Source of the DNA: Pseudooceanicola endophyticus
Lineage (GTDB): Bacteria > Pseudomonadota > Alphaproteobacteria > Rhodobacterales > Rhodobacteraceae
Assembly (NCBI RefSeq): GCF_018760365.1
Contig: NZ_JAHIAB010000017.1
Coordinates: 19,204-83,203, forward strand
Reading direction: 5' to 3'
Length of the DNA: 64,000 nt
A model generated the notes under the pieces. The model was not told the DNA's origin and searched no databases. It worked only from the letters and a program-made list of their open reading frames with translations. Numbering within the stretch: position 1 is the first letter of the stretch; each line of letters opens with the position of its first letter. Below are positions 51,624 through 60,660 of the stretch, piece after piece. A program made the position numbers and the translations under genes.

Positions 51624-53126
51624 ATGACGACGACAGAACCCCTCTCCTTCGGGGCGCGCCTGCGCCAGCTTGCCGCCGAGCGCGGCGCGGCAGAGGCCCT
51701 GCGCTTCCTGCCCGCCAGCGGCCCGGAGCAGGTCTTCAGCTGGGCGGCGCTGAACGACATGGCCGACGGCTTTGCCCGGGCGCTGAGCGCGCGCGGAGTC
51801 GGCCAGGGCGACGTGGTGGGCTTTGCCCTGGGCAATATCCCCGCCCATGTCGCGCTGGCCGTGGCGATCTGGCGGGTCGGCGCGACGACGATGGTCCTCG
51901 ATCCCGGCATGAAGGCCGAGGGGATGGCGGCCATGAAGGCGCGCAGCAAGGCGGCCCTTGTCATCGCCCAGACGCCCGGACGCGGCGACATCTCTCTGAG
52001 CGACTTCGAAACGCTGGCGACGCAGCAACCGGCAACCGAGGTCCCCGACAGGATTTCGACCCCCGGCAAGATCGTGCTTTCGGGCGGCTCCACCGGCCTG
52101 CCCAAGATGATGTGTGACGACCGCCCCTTCACCCGCATCCCCGGCGCCAGCTGGGGCCGGGTCGCGCCGCGCCTGGGGTTCCGTTGCGATCAGGTGCAGC
52201 TGGTCTGCGGGGCCATGTCCCACAACGCGCCCTTCACCTGGGCCCAGAATGGCCTGTTCGAGGGCAACCGCCTGGTGCTGATGGAACGTTTCGACGCGCT
52301 TCGCGCCTTGCAGGTGATCGACCGTTATCAGGTGGGCTTTGCCATGCTGGTGCCGACCATGATGGTGCGGATGCACGACCGGCTGGCCGACAGCGGCGCG
52401 ACGCTGGACAGCCTCCATGCGCTCTATCACACCGGCGCGCCCTGTGCGCCCTGGCTCAAGCGCGCCTGGATCGACACCCTGGGCCCCGGGCGCGTGACCG
52501 AGATGTACGGCTCGGGCGAGAATACCGGCCAGACCACGATCACCGGGGCCGAATGGCTGGCCCATCCCGGATCTGTCGGGCGCGGCTTCGAGACCGAGAT
52601 CCGCATCTACAGCCCCGAGGGCACCCTGCTGCCCGCAGGCGAAGCCGGAGAGATCTTCATGCGCCCCGACGACCTGGGCGGGCGCAGCCATTATGCCGGC
52701 CCCGATGCCCCCCGCCCCGAGCGCGATGCCGACGGCTTCCAGAGCATCGGCGATGTCGGCTGGCTGGATGGGGAAGGCTACCTCTACCTTGGCGGGCGGC
52801 GCGATGACGTGATCAACACCGGCGGAGTCAAGGTGCATCCCGAAACCGTCGAGGCCGTGCTGCTGCAACATCCCGCAGTGGCCGATGCCGTCGTCTTCGG
52901 CGCCACGGACCGCGAATGGGGCCAGCGCGTCATCGCCTGCATCGAGGCCAAGCCCGGCACATCCCTTGATCCCGGGGCCCTGCGGCAGTTCTGCGCGACC
53001 CGCCTCAGCCCGCAGGAGGTGCCCAAACAGGTGGCCCTGCGCGACACCCTGCCCCGCGACGGTTTCGGCAAGATCCGCCGCAAGGCCATTGCACGCGACT
53101 GGGAGGCCGAGGCCCCCGCAGGCTGA
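51624..53126 (+). CDS. Class I adenylate-forming ligase (acyl-CoA synthetase-like)
   Basis: A 500-residue AMP-dependent synthetase. The phosphate-binding loop reads VLSGGSTGLPKMM near residue 153; EMYGSGENTGQTTITG near 294, GDVGWLDGEGYLYLGGRRDDVINTGGVKV near 374 and the C-terminal DGFGKIRRK lysine near 490 are all in place. It probably activates the imported acid, or an intermediate, to a CoA thioester before the CoA-transferase, dehydrogenase and MaoC steps encoded downstream. Confidence 0.9.
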   Translation: MTTTEPLSFGARLRQLAAERGAAEALRFLPASGPEQVFSWAALNDMADGFARALSARGVGQGDVVGFALGNIPAHVALAVAIWRVGATTMVLDPGMKAEGMAAMKARSKAALVIAQTPGRGDISLSDFETLATQQPATEVPDRISTPGKIVLSGGSTGLPKMMCDDRPFTRIPGASWGRVAPRLGFRCDQVQLVCGAMSHNAPFTWAQNGLFEGNRLVLMERFDALRALQVIDRYQVGFAMLVPTMMVRMHDRLADSGATLDSLHALYHTGAPCAPWLKRAWIDTLGPGRVTEMYGSGENTGQTTITGAEWLAHPGSVGRGFETEIRIYSPEGTLLPAGEAGEIFMRPDDLGGRSHYAGPDAPRPERDADGFQSIGDVGWLDGEGYLYLGGRRDDVINTGGVKVHPETVEAVLLQHPAVADAVVFGATDREWGQRVIACIEAKPGTSLDPGALRQFCATRLSPQEVPKQVALRDTLPRDGFGKIRRKAIARDWEAEAPAG

Positions 53127-53296
53127 AAACCGGCGCCACGGGGGCCGGTTTCCGGGCCGCTTCGGCAGGCCCCGCCAGCGGCCGCCCATAGTATTTGAAA
53201 AACGAATTCTCTGCCGCTTCATGATTATAGAAAGCTATATTCTAAGGCCGCCGGGACTGACCTAAACAGTCGAAAAGACACATCAGAGGGATCATC

Positions 53297-54499
53297 ATGG
53301 GTGCACTCGACGGAATCCGTGTTCTGAGCTTCAACCACTTCCTGTCGGGCCCGGCGGCGGCGCAGCATCTGGGCGATATTGGCGCGGACGTGATCACGGT
53401 GGAGCCGCTGGGCGGCGCGTTCCAGCGCAACTGGGCCGTGGCCAACCGCTTCGTGGGAGAGACCTCGGTCAACCACATCACCACCGGGCGCAACAAGCGC
53501 TCCATCGCGGTGGACCTGAAGTCGCCCGACGGCATCGCGGCGGTGAAAAAGCTGATCGCCACCGCCGATGTGGTGATGGAGAACTTCCGCCCCGGCACGC
53601 TTGAAAAGCTGGGCCTGTCGGAGGCCGAGATGCGCCGGATCAATCCGCGCATCATCTATGCCACCACCACCGGCTACGGCGTCGATGGCCCCTATGCCAA
53701 GCGGCCCGGTCAGGACGTGCTGCTGCAGGCGATGGCGGGCCTTGCCGCCCATACCGGCAGCATGGAGGGCGGCCCGGTCATGGTGGGGTCGGTGCCGATC
53801 GACCACCACGCCGCCGCACTGACCGTGGCCGGCATCGTTGCCGCCCTCTTCGAGCGCGAGCGCACCGGCACCGCGCGCCGCGTCGACGTCAACATGCTGC
53901 AGGCCGCAATGGATCTTCAGGGCGAGTCGATCACCGCCTGGATGAACGGCGCGGACCATGCCGGCCCCCGTGGGCGCGAAGGCATGGGCACCTGGTTCAG
54001 CCCCGCGCCCTACGGCATCTACGCCACCACCGATGGCCATGTGATGATCTCCATGTCGACGCCGCCGCAGCTTTCCGGGGCGCTCGACCTGCCGGAACTG
54101 GCCGCGCTGTCGGCCGAGGACGGCTTCAGCCAGCGTGACGAGATCTCGCGCAAGGTGACCGAGGGCATGGCGAAGCTGACGACCGCCGAGGCGCTGGAAA
54201 AGCTGACCGAGGCCGGCGTCTGGCACGAGGAGGTCAAGGATTACGACGGGCTGCGCGGCAACCCGCAGATCCAGCACCTTGCCGCCTTCACCGATGCAAC
54301 CGATGCCGCGGGCGAACCGCTGGTCATGCTCTCGCACCCGGTGCGCTACGACGGCGAAGTGCCGGCGGTGCGCAGCCTGCCCGGCGCCCTGGGCGGCCAG
54401 AGCCGCGAGATCCTGGCCGAGGCCGGCCTTGAGGAGGCCGAGATCGAGCGCCTGATCGCGACCGGCGCCGTGGTCCAGACCAACAAGATGCGCGGCTGA
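53297..54499 (+). CDS. CaiB/BaiF-type CoA-transferase (family III)
   Basis: A 400-residue CoA-transferase: MGALDGIRVLSFNHFLSGPAAAQHLGDIGADVITVEPLGG, GRNKRSIAVDLKSPDG, VVMENFRPGTLEKLGLSE and KRPGQDVLLQAMAGLAAHTG, whose Asp forms the acyl-enzyme intermediate. It swaps CoA between carboxylic acids without using ATP. A new transcription unit may start here, as the 170 bases upstream are AT-rich. Confidence 0.92.
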   Translation: MGALDGIRVLSFNHFLSGPAAAQHLGDIGADVITVEPLGGAFQRNWAVANRFVGETSVNHITTGRNKRSIAVDLKSPDGIAAVKKLIATADVVMENFRPGTLEKLGLSEAEMRRINPRIIYATTTGYGVDGPYAKRPGQDVLLQAMAGLAAHTGSMEGGPVMVGSVPIDHHAAALTVAGIVAALFERERTGTARRVDVNMLQAAMDLQGESITAWMNGADHAGPRGREGMGTWFSPAPYGIYATTDGHVMISMSTPPQLSGALDLPELAALSAEDGFSQRDEISRKVTEGMAKLTTAEALEKLTEAGVWHEEVKDYDGLRGNPQIQHLAAFTDATDAAGEPLVMLSHPVRYDGEVPAVRSLPGALGGQSREILAEAGLEEAEIERLIATGAVVQTNKMRG

Positions 54500-54533
54500 G
54501 GCCGCACGCCCCGAACGTCAAGGAACAGACACG

Positions 54534-55694
54534 ATGGAATTCGCGATTTCCGAAGAGATGAAAATGGTCACCGATGCGGTCGGCCGTTTCGTCCGCGAGA
54601 AGGTCCAACCGCTTGAGCAGGCAACCGAGGACGCGGCGCAGATCCCGCCCGCGCAGCTGGCGGCCGTCCGGGCCGAGGCCCAGGAGCTTGGCTTCTACGC
54701 CATGAACATGTCCGAAGAGGTCGGCGGCGCGGGCCTCGGCGTCATGGACATGTGCCTGGTCGAGGAACAGCTCGGCCAGACCTCGGACGCGCTGATCCGG
54801 CGTGTCTTCGGCCAGGTCTACCCGATGCTGGAGCAGTTTAAGGGCGACCTGCGCGACACGTACCTCTACCCGACCGTGCGCGGAGAGAAGATCTGCGCCA
54901 TGGCGATCACCGAACCGGGCGCGGGTTCGGACGCCGCCGCGATCAAGACCAATGCCCGGCTGGACGGGGATGAATGGGTGCTGAACGGCACCAAGCACTT
55001 CATCTCGGACGGCGACATCGCCGATTACGTCATCGTCATGGCGGTGACGGATGCCGAGAAGGGCGCGCGCGGCGGCATCACCCTGCTGATCGTCGACAAG
55101 GGCACCCCCGGCTTCCAGGTCGCCCGCAACCAGCCGATGATGGGCCACCGCGGCTATGGCCACGCCGAGCTGTTCTTCGACAATGTCCGCGTGCCGAAGG
55201 GCAACGTGCTGGGCGAGGTCGGCAATGGCTTCAAGGTCATGATGGCCAACGTGGGCGGCATCCGCCTGGGACATATCGGTGCCCGCGCCGTCGGCATGGC
55301 GCAGCGCGTGCTGGAGATGATGCGCGAACACGCCGCCACCCGGAAGCAGTTCGGCCAGCCGATCGGCGATTTCCAGATGGTCCAGCAGATGATCGCCGAC
55401 AGCGCGATGGAGATCTTTGCGACCCGCATGATGGTGCTCAACACCGCCTGGGAGGTCGATCAGGGCATGGATCCGCGCGACAAGGTCTCCATGGTCAAGG
55501 TGCAGGCCTCGGAAATGCTGGGCCGGGTCGCCGATCGCGGCATCCAGGTCTTCGGCGGCTACGGCTTCACCAAGGAACTGCCGCTGGAACGCATCTACCG
55601 CGACGCCCGCGTCACCCGCATCTACGACGGCACCTCCGAGGTGCACCGCATGCTGATCGCTCGCTCGGTGATCAAGCGCGGCCTGACCCTCTGA
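54534..55694 (+). CDS. Acyl-CoA dehydrogenase, second copy
   Basis: A 386-residue acyl-CoA dehydrogenase: FRF-type N-terminus, MAITEPGAGSDAAAIKT near residue 122, TKHFISDGDIADYVIVMAVT near 152, IGARAVGMAQRVLEMMREHAATRKQFGQPI near 244 and RIYDGTSEVHRMLIARSV near 362. In many relatives the segment is YEGT with the catalytic Glu; here it is YDGT, so the base may be Asp or reside elsewhere. It probably acts on the CoA ester formed by the neighbouring transferase. Confidence 0.92.
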   Translation: MEFAISEEMKMVTDAVGRFVREKVQPLEQATEDAAQIPPAQLAAVRAEAQELGFYAMNMSEEVGGAGLGVMDMCLVEEQLGQTSDALIRRVFGQVYPMLEQFKGDLRDTYLYPTVRGEKICAMAITEPGAGSDAAAIKTNARLDGDEWVLNGTKHFISDGDIADYVIVMAVTDAEKGARGGITLLIVDKGTPGFQVARNQPMMGHRGYGHAELFFDNVRVPKGNVLGEVGNGFKVMMANVGGIRLGHIGARAVGMAQRVLEMMREHAATRKQFGQPIGDFQMVQQMIADSAMEIFATRMMVLNTAWEVDQGMDPRDKVSMVKVQASEMLGRVADRGIQVFGGYGFTKELPLERIYRDARVTRIYDGTSEVHRMLIARSVIKRGLTL

Positions 55695-55712
55695 GCCCAA
55701 AGGATCCCGAAC

Positions 55713-56108
55713 ATGAGCGCACTTCCCGCAGCGGGCGACAGCATCACCTTCCGCAAGACCATGACGGTGGCCGAACAGGGCTTCTTCACCGGCATCACCG
55801 GCAACATGACAAAGACCCATGTCGACCGCGCCCATGCCACCCAGGCCGGGCTGACGGATATGTCGGTCTTCGAACTGGCGGCTTCGGGGCTGCTGACCAC
55901 CGCGCTTGGGCGTCTGGCCGGACCGGACTGGCGGATTGGCGCCTTCTCCGTCGCCTTTGCCCGCGCCTTCCCGGTCGGCAGTTCCATCGCCGCGACCGCC
56001 ACCGTGACCTCTGCCGACGACAGCGCCATCGCCTGCGATCTGGCCGTGACCCTTTCGGATGAAACGGTCATCACCGGCACCGCGCGCATGGTGCCGCTGG
56101 GGGCCTGA
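55713..56108 (+). CDS. MaoC-like hot-dog protein
   Basis: A 131-residue protein: RKTMTVAEQGFFTGITGNMTKTHVDRAHATQAGLTDMSVFELAASGLLTTALGRLAG. The typical MaoC Asp-x4-His is changed; NMTKTHVD keeps a His but lacks the usual Asp in front. With its neighbour it may form a two-subunit hydratase in which only one partner is catalytic. Confidence 0.8.
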   Translation: MSALPAAGDSITFRKTMTVAEQGFFTGITGNMTKTHVDRAHATQAGLTDMSVFELAASGLLTTALGRLAGPDWRIGAFSVAFARAFPVGSSIAATATVTSADDSAIACDLAVTLSDETVITGTARMVPLGA

Positions 56109-56110
56109 GC

Positions 56111-56545
56111 ATGTACGACATCCGCAATATCGACGCGCTGACCGTGGGCGACCGGGTCAGCGTGTCGAAGACCATCACCGAAGCCGACGGCGCGATGTAC
56201 ATCGCCGCCACCGGCGATTTCGGCCCCGTCCACGTGGACGAGGGCTATGCCTCGACCACGCGGTTCGGCGAACGGCTGGCCCCGGGCATCCTGGTCGCCG
56301 GCATCTGCACGTCTGTCCTGACGGCGGAACTGGTGGGCACGGTCGGCGTCTCGATCCGGGACAGCTTCTGGTTCACCGGGGCCGTGCGCTACGGCGACAC
56401 CATCACCTTCGACATCTGGATCTCTTCCAAGGACGAGGAGAACCGGACGGTCGACTGGCAGGCCTCTGCCAGGAACGAAGAGGGCGTCGAGGTGCTGAAG
56501 GCCGACGCCACGCTGAAATTCCCCAGAAAGCGAGTGACCCAATGA
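56111..56545 (+). CDS. MaoC-family hydratase
   Basis: A 144-residue hot-dog protein: SKTITEADGAMYIAATGDFGPVHVDEGYASTTRFGERLAPGILVAGI, with the GDF-PVH(V)D region carrying the Asp and His expected in MaoC. It begins 2 bases after the previous MaoC-like gene, supporting a heterodimer, and overlaps the following gene by ATGA. Confidence 0.87.
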   Translation: MYDIRNIDALTVGDRVSVSKTITEADGAMYIAATGDFGPVHVDEGYASTTRFGERLAPGILVAGICTSVLTAELVGTVGVSIRDSFWFTGAVRYGDTITFDIWISSKDEENRTVDWQASARNEEGVEVLKADATLKFPRKRVTQ

Positions 56546-57471
56546 CCATGACCGGAAAACACCTGCGCGGTATCACGGTGGCCACGGTGCTGCCCTTCGA
56601 CGAAAGCGGTGCCATCGACTGGGACGGCTACGCCGCCGTGCTGGACCACTGCGCCCGGCCCGAGACCACCGATTGCGTCTTCGTCAACGGCCATGCCGGC
56701 GAGGCCACCGCGCTGAGCGATGCCGAGAAGATCGAGGTGATCAAGCGCACGAAGGCGCAGATCGGCAAGGAGCAACCCCTGCTGGCCGGCGTCGTGCCCA
56801 CCGGCATCCCCGATGCCCTGCGCCAGGCCGAGGCCGTGCGCGAGGCCGGTGCTGACGTCGCCGTGATCTTCCCCCCCGAGGCGCTTGGCGGCGGCAATGC
56901 CAACACCATGGCGGCTGTGAAGATGTACGAGCTGCTGGCGCGCGAACTTCAGATGCCGCTGTCGCATTTCCAGTTCCCCATCGCCTCGGGCTTCGGTCTG
57001 GCGACCCCGGTGCTGGCCGAGATCGCCAAGATCCCCGAGGTCATCGCGATCAAGGAAGGCTCGGCCACCATGCTGGCCTATGACGAGAACCGGCGCGCCG
57101 TGAAGGCCGCCGATCCCGATACCGCGATCCTGCCGTCGAACTTCAACTGGTTCTTCTCGCAGGTGGCGCTTGGCGGCGACGGCATCCTGTCGGGGCTGGC
57201 AAGCCTCGTGCCCGGGCTGCTGGCGGATCTGTGGCAGGCCTCCGAAGCGATGGACCTGGCGAAGATGCGCGCGGCCAATGACCGCCTCTACCCGGTGGTG
57301 CGCGCGATCTACGGGCCGGCGCCGGTGATCGACATGCACACCCGCATGAAGGATGGGTTGCAGATGATGGGCGTGATCAAGAACGCCGCCCCCCGCCTGC
57401 CGCTGCTGCCGCAGTCCGACGCGGTACGCGAGGGCGTCCGCAAGGCCCTGATCGCGGCCAACGTGCTTTGA
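56542..57471 (+). CDS. DapA-family protein, GHAGE variant 1
   Basis: A 309-residue member of the DapA superfamily. The Schiff-base Lys is in VIAIKEGSATM near residue 171. The usual GTTGE is NGHAGEATALS here, so the Thr that relays protons is absent, and the Tyr motif is replaced by SHFQFPIASG. That indicates a reaction different from true DapA. It forms a tandem pair with the next gene. Confidence 0.82.
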   Translation: MTMTGKHLRGITVATVLPFDESGAIDWDGYAAVLDHCARPETTDCVFVNGHAGEATALSDAEKIEVIKRTKAQIGKEQPLLAGVVPTGIPDALRQAEAVREAGADVAVIFPPEALGGGNANTMAAVKMYELLARELQMPLSHFQFPIASGFGLATPVLAEIAKIPEVIAIKEGSATMLAYDENRRAVKAADPDTAILPSNFNWFFSQVALGGDGILSGLASLVPGLLADLWQASEAMDLAKMRAANDRLYPVVRAIYGPAPVIDMHTRMKDGLQMMGVIKNAAPRLPLLPQSDAVREGVRKALIAANVL

Positions 57472-58394
57472 TGAGTGCGGCGCTGAACGGCGGCCTTTAC
57501 GCGGCCACGATCTGTCCGATGACGGAGGCGGGCGCGCTGGATGGCGCCAGCCTGGAGGCGCATTTCGCAGCCGTGCTTTCCGATCCGGGGCAGACGGGGC
57601 TGCTGCTGAACGGCCATGCCGGCGAGGGGATCCACCTGTCCCGCGCCGAGCAGGCCGAGGTGGTGCGCATCGCCCGCAATGTTGCGGGCCAGCGGCGCAT
57701 CCTGGCCGCCGTCAGCGCCGAAAGCACCGCCGCCGCCGTGGCCGACGCCAGAGCGGCGCTGGCGGCGGGCGCCGATGCCATCATGGTCTTCGCGCCCTTC
57801 TCATGGGCGCTCGGGGTCGATCCGCGCGCGGTGCTGACCCATCATCGCGGCATCGCCGAGGCGACCGGAGCGCCCCTCTACCTCTTCCAGGGCGCCGTGA
57901 CCTCGGGCGGGCTGCATTACGATGCCGACCTGCTGCGTGCCCTGCTGGAGATCGACGCGGTGACCGGCATCAAGGAGGGCAGCTGGGAGGTGAAGGCCTA
58001 TGAGACGACGCTGCGCACCGCCCGCCAGCAGCGCCCGGATGTCGCCGTCATGGCCTCGGGGGACGAGCATCTCTTTGCGTGCTACCTGCTGGGCAGCGAC
58101 GGCTCTGCCGTCAGTCTTTCCGCCCTGGTGCCCGAAGCGATCACCGCCCTCGACAGCGCCGTGCGTGGTGGCGACATGGACCGCGCGCGCCGGATCCACG
58201 CTGCGCTCTTCGATCTGGCGCGCCGGATCTACGCCCGCCCCGGCCATCTGGCGGCGGCGCGGATCAAGTGCTGCCTGGCCGAGCTGGGCCGCATCGCCAG
58301 CCCCGCCTGCCGCGCCCCCACCCCCCCGATTGATCCCGCGGAGCGTGCCGCGCTGATGGCCGCGCTTCGCCCCTGCCTGGAGATGAGCCCATGA
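57471..58394 (+). CDS. DapA-family protein, GHAGE variant 2
   Basis: A 307-residue relative of the preceding protein, beginning at an ATG overlapping its stop (TGATG). It has LNGHAGEGIHLSRAEQAEV in place of GTTGE and TGIKEGSWEV with the Schiff-base Lys. The pair may act as a heteromer or on successive intermediates. A similar second DapA-like gene, at 47361, keeps the canonical motif. Confidence 0.82.
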   Translation: MSAALNGGLYAATICPMTEAGALDGASLEAHFAAVLSDPGQTGLLLNGHAGEGIHLSRAEQAEVVRIARNVAGQRRILAAVSAESTAAAVADARAALAAGADAIMVFAPFSWALGVDPRAVLTHHRGIAEATGAPLYLFQGAVTSGGLHYDADLLRALLEIDAVTGIKEGSWEVKAYETTLRTARQQRPDVAVMASGDEHLFACYLLGSDGSAVSLSALVPEAITALDSAVRGGDMDRARRIHAALFDLARRIYARPGHLAAARIKCCLAELGRIASPACRAPTPPIDPAERAALMAALRPCLEMSP

Positions 58395-58684
58395 CGGCCC
58401 CGCAAACCCAAACCCATATCGTCTTTGTCGATGTCGATCCCGCATACGAAGACGCCTTCAACGACTGGTACGAAACCACCCACCTGCCCGACATCCTGGC
58501 CTGCCCCGGCTGGCTGGATGCCCGGCGCGAGATATGCCTGGAAGGCGGCGCGCGTCACGTCGCGATCTACACGATCACCGGGCCCGAAGCCTATGACACG
58601 CCCGAATTCCATGCTATCAAGGGCTTCGGCCCGTTCAGCGACAAAGTGAAGAACTTCCACCGTGTGCGCCTGACCAACGGCTGA
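58391..58684 (+). CDS. Small dimeric alpha/beta-barrel (EthD/ABM-like) protein
   Basis: A 97-residue protein. THIVFVDVDPAYEDAFNDWYETTHLPDILACPGWLDARREI has the layout of EthD or antibiotic-monooxygenase-like ferredoxin folds (first strand, helix with WYxxxHLP, second strand). It overlaps the DapA-like gene by ATGA. The specific reaction is unknown; small barrels of this kind often assist with aldol or oxidation steps. Confidence 0.7.
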   Translation: MTAPQTQTHIVFVDVDPAYEDAFNDWYETTHLPDILACPGWLDARREICLEGGARHVAIYTITGPEAYDTPEFHAIKGFGPFSDKVKNFHRVRLTNG

Positions 58685-58718
58685 CACCTTCTTGCGACGG
58701 GGCAGAACCATCGCCGAC

Positions 58719-59645
58719 ATGCTGAACCTGCGCCAGCTCGAGATCCTTCGTGCCGTGGTGACCTTCCGGACCACCGTCGGCGCGGCGGAGCGCCTCGGCA
58801 TGTCGCAGCCGTTGATCTCGAACACCATCCGGCACATCGAAAGCGTGCTGGGCTTTGCCCTGTTCGAACGGGTCAGCAACCGCCTCTCGCCCACCGAAGA
58901 GGCGCTGATCCTGCTGGAGGAGGCCGAGCCGCTTTTCCTGCTGCGCGATGCGGTGAACCAGCGCGCGACCGACCTTCGGGTCGGCCGCATCGGGCGCATC
59001 CGCATCGCCTCCACCGCCGAGCTGAGCGAGGCCGTGCTGCCCCGGGTCATCGCCGATTACGCCCGCGACTATCCCCGCATCCAGATCTCGCTCGAGACCC
59101 GCCCGCTCGACAGTGTCCTGCAGGTGGTCGAAAACGGCGTCGCGGATGTGGCCTTCGTGCTGGCCCCCTACGAACGCCAGGCGCTGCATTACGACAGTAT
59201 CGCGGACCTGCGCCCGGTCGTGCTCTGCGACGAGAACGATCCGGTGGCCCGGCTTGAGGCCGTCGGGCCGCGCGACATCCTGGAACGCCCGCTGATCGGG
59301 CCCCAGGTGGCGACCCGGATCGGGCTGATGCTGGCCGACAGCTTCCGCTCTGCCGGGCTGGACTACCGCCCCAATATCGAGACCCGCTTCATGAACGCCG
59401 CCGCCCGCATCGTGCGCGAGGGCTGGGGCGTCGCGCTGATCGACGAGCTGTCGGCCTTCACCGCGCTGCGCCCCGGGCTGGTGATCCGGCCCTATGCGCC
59501 CGCCCTGCCGCTGGAGCTTTCGGCGGCGATGCAGAAGACCAAGACGCCGTCGCGGCAGACCCAGAGGTTCATCAAGGCCTTCCGCGAACGGGTCGCGATC
59601 CGACTGGCCGAGGTGCGCGCGGAAAGCCAGCGCAGCATCGGCTGA
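58719..59645 (+). CDS. LysR-family regulator
   Basis: A 308-residue LysR regulator. NLRQLEILRAVVTFRTTVGAAERLGMSQPLISNTIRHIESVLGFALFERVSNRLSPTEEA is the N-terminal domain, followed by the effector domain (IRIASTAELSEAVLPRVIADYARDYPRIQIS). Start: ATG at 58719; an in-frame TTG at 58692 is less likely. It is last in the long plus-strand catabolic cluster and converges on the aldolase gene. Confidence 0.9.
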   Translation: MLNLRQLEILRAVVTFRTTVGAAERLGMSQPLISNTIRHIESVLGFALFERVSNRLSPTEEALILLEEAEPLFLLRDAVNQRATDLRVGRIGRIRIASTAELSEAVLPRVIADYARDYPRIQISLETRPLDSVLQVVENGVADVAFVLAPYERQALHYDSIADLRPVVLCDENDPVARLEAVGPRDILERPLIGPQVATRIGLMLADSFRSAGLDYRPNIETRFMNAAARIVREGWGVALIDELSAFTALRPGLVIRPYAPALPLELSAAMQKTKTPSRQTQRFIKAFRERVAIRLAEVRAESQRSIG

Positions 59646-59649
59646 GCCC

Positions 59650-60432
59650 TCAGGCCGTCATCCCGCGCATCTCCTTCAGCAGCGCCGCCCCGGCCTCGAC
59701 GATCAGGTTTGTCTCGTTGGTGGCGACGATGGCGGTGGCGCCCAGATCCAGCGCATGGCTGCGCAGCAACGCCCCCGGCAGCCCCATCACGCCAAAGCCG
59801 ATGCCCGCCGCGCGCGCCGCCGCCGCGATCCGCGCGAAGGCGGCACGGACCTGCGGATGCGCCAGATCCCCGCGATGGCCCAGCCCGTCGGCCAGGTCAT
59901 TGCTGCCGATCATCAGCATGTCGATGCCCGGAACCGCCGCGATCGCCTCGACCTCGGACAGTCCGGCGGCGCTCTCGATCATGGCAATGACCTGGGTGTT
60001 CTGCTCGGCCTCCCGGCAAAGCGGCCCGGCGGCCACCACGCGGTAATCCAGCGCCGGCAGCGGCCCCGGCAGCGCCCGCCGGCCCCGGGGCGCGAAGCGG
60101 CAGAGCCCCGCCACATGCCGGGCCTGGGCGGCGCTGTCGACATGGGGCACCACCACGCCGCTGGCGCCGCAGTCGAGCACCCGCGCCACATCTGCCGCGG
60201 CGGGCCCCGTCACCCGCCCCCAGAGCGGCAGACCGGCGGCGCGCGCCGCTGCCGCCGCCTGGGCCATGTCGCCCAGGGCAATCGGGCCATGCTCCATGTC
60301 GATCACCACGAAGTCGAACCCGGCCCCCCGCGCCAGCAGAACCGACTCTGCCCGCCCCAGCAGGCAGAAGGCGAGGCCGAAGGCGGCGGACCCGGTGTTT
60401 TCAGACTGCCCATCATTTGATCGCAGCTGCAT
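59650..60432 (-). CDS. HpcH/HpaI-family aldolase/citrate-lyase-like protein
   Basis: A 260-residue class II aldolase of the HpaI type, which splits 4-hydroxy-2-keto acids to pyruvate plus an aldehyde. FVVIDMEHGPIALGDMA near residue 41, PLWGRVTG near 68, VVPHVDSAAQARH near 92 and MIESAAGLSEVEAIAAVPGIDMLMIGSNDLADGLG near 149 (with the metal-binding Glu and Asp) are present. The start is 60432 or 60444. Divergent from the second TRAP operon across about 220 bases with a TGATCA. Confidence 0.85.
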   Translation of the reverse strand: MQLRSNDGQSENTGSAAFGLAFCLLGRAESVLLARGAGFDFVVIDMEHGPIALGDMAQAAAAARAAGLPLWGRVTGPAAADVARVLDCGASGVVVPHVDSAAQARHVAGLCRFAPRGRRALPGPLPALDYRVVAAGPLCREAEQNTQVIAMIESAAGLSEVEAIAAVPGIDMLMIGSNDLADGLGHRGDLAHPQVRAAFARIAAAARAAGIGFGVMGLPGALLRSHALDLGATAIVATNETNLIVEAGAALLKEMRGMTA

Positions 60433-60447
60433 GGCGCGCTCCATTTT

Positions 60448-60490
60448 TGATCAGGTGTTTAGGTGTATAGCGATATAGTAGATCAGATTT
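60448..60490. promoter_or_regulatory. Divergent promoter region with TGATCA and AGATCAGA motifs
   Basis: TTTTTGATCAGG (60444-60455) and TAGATCAGATTTTC (60478-60491) lie in an AT-rich stretch between the aldolase and the second TRAP operon. They resemble the palindrome at 47306-47317, so the three may share a regulator. The first site falls very close to the aldolase start. Confidence 0.45.
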
Positions 60491-60660
60491 TCGCTGAAAA
60501 ATGCAGTTTCTTCCAAGAACGAATACTTCCCACCCCGATATTTATAGACCCGAGACTTCATTGCCCCGACCCAGCCGGTAACCTTGGGCGCACCGGGCGA
60601 AGACACAGCCAGGTCCCGCGGCCCAGCCGCCAAAAAGCCAGAAACCAAGGAGGTATCTCC

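Noticed and set aside
51510..55835. Long minus-strand open frames opposite the ligase, CoA-transferase and second acyl-CoA dehydrogenase
   Set aside because: Same reason: they mirror genes with complete conserved motifs on the plus strand.
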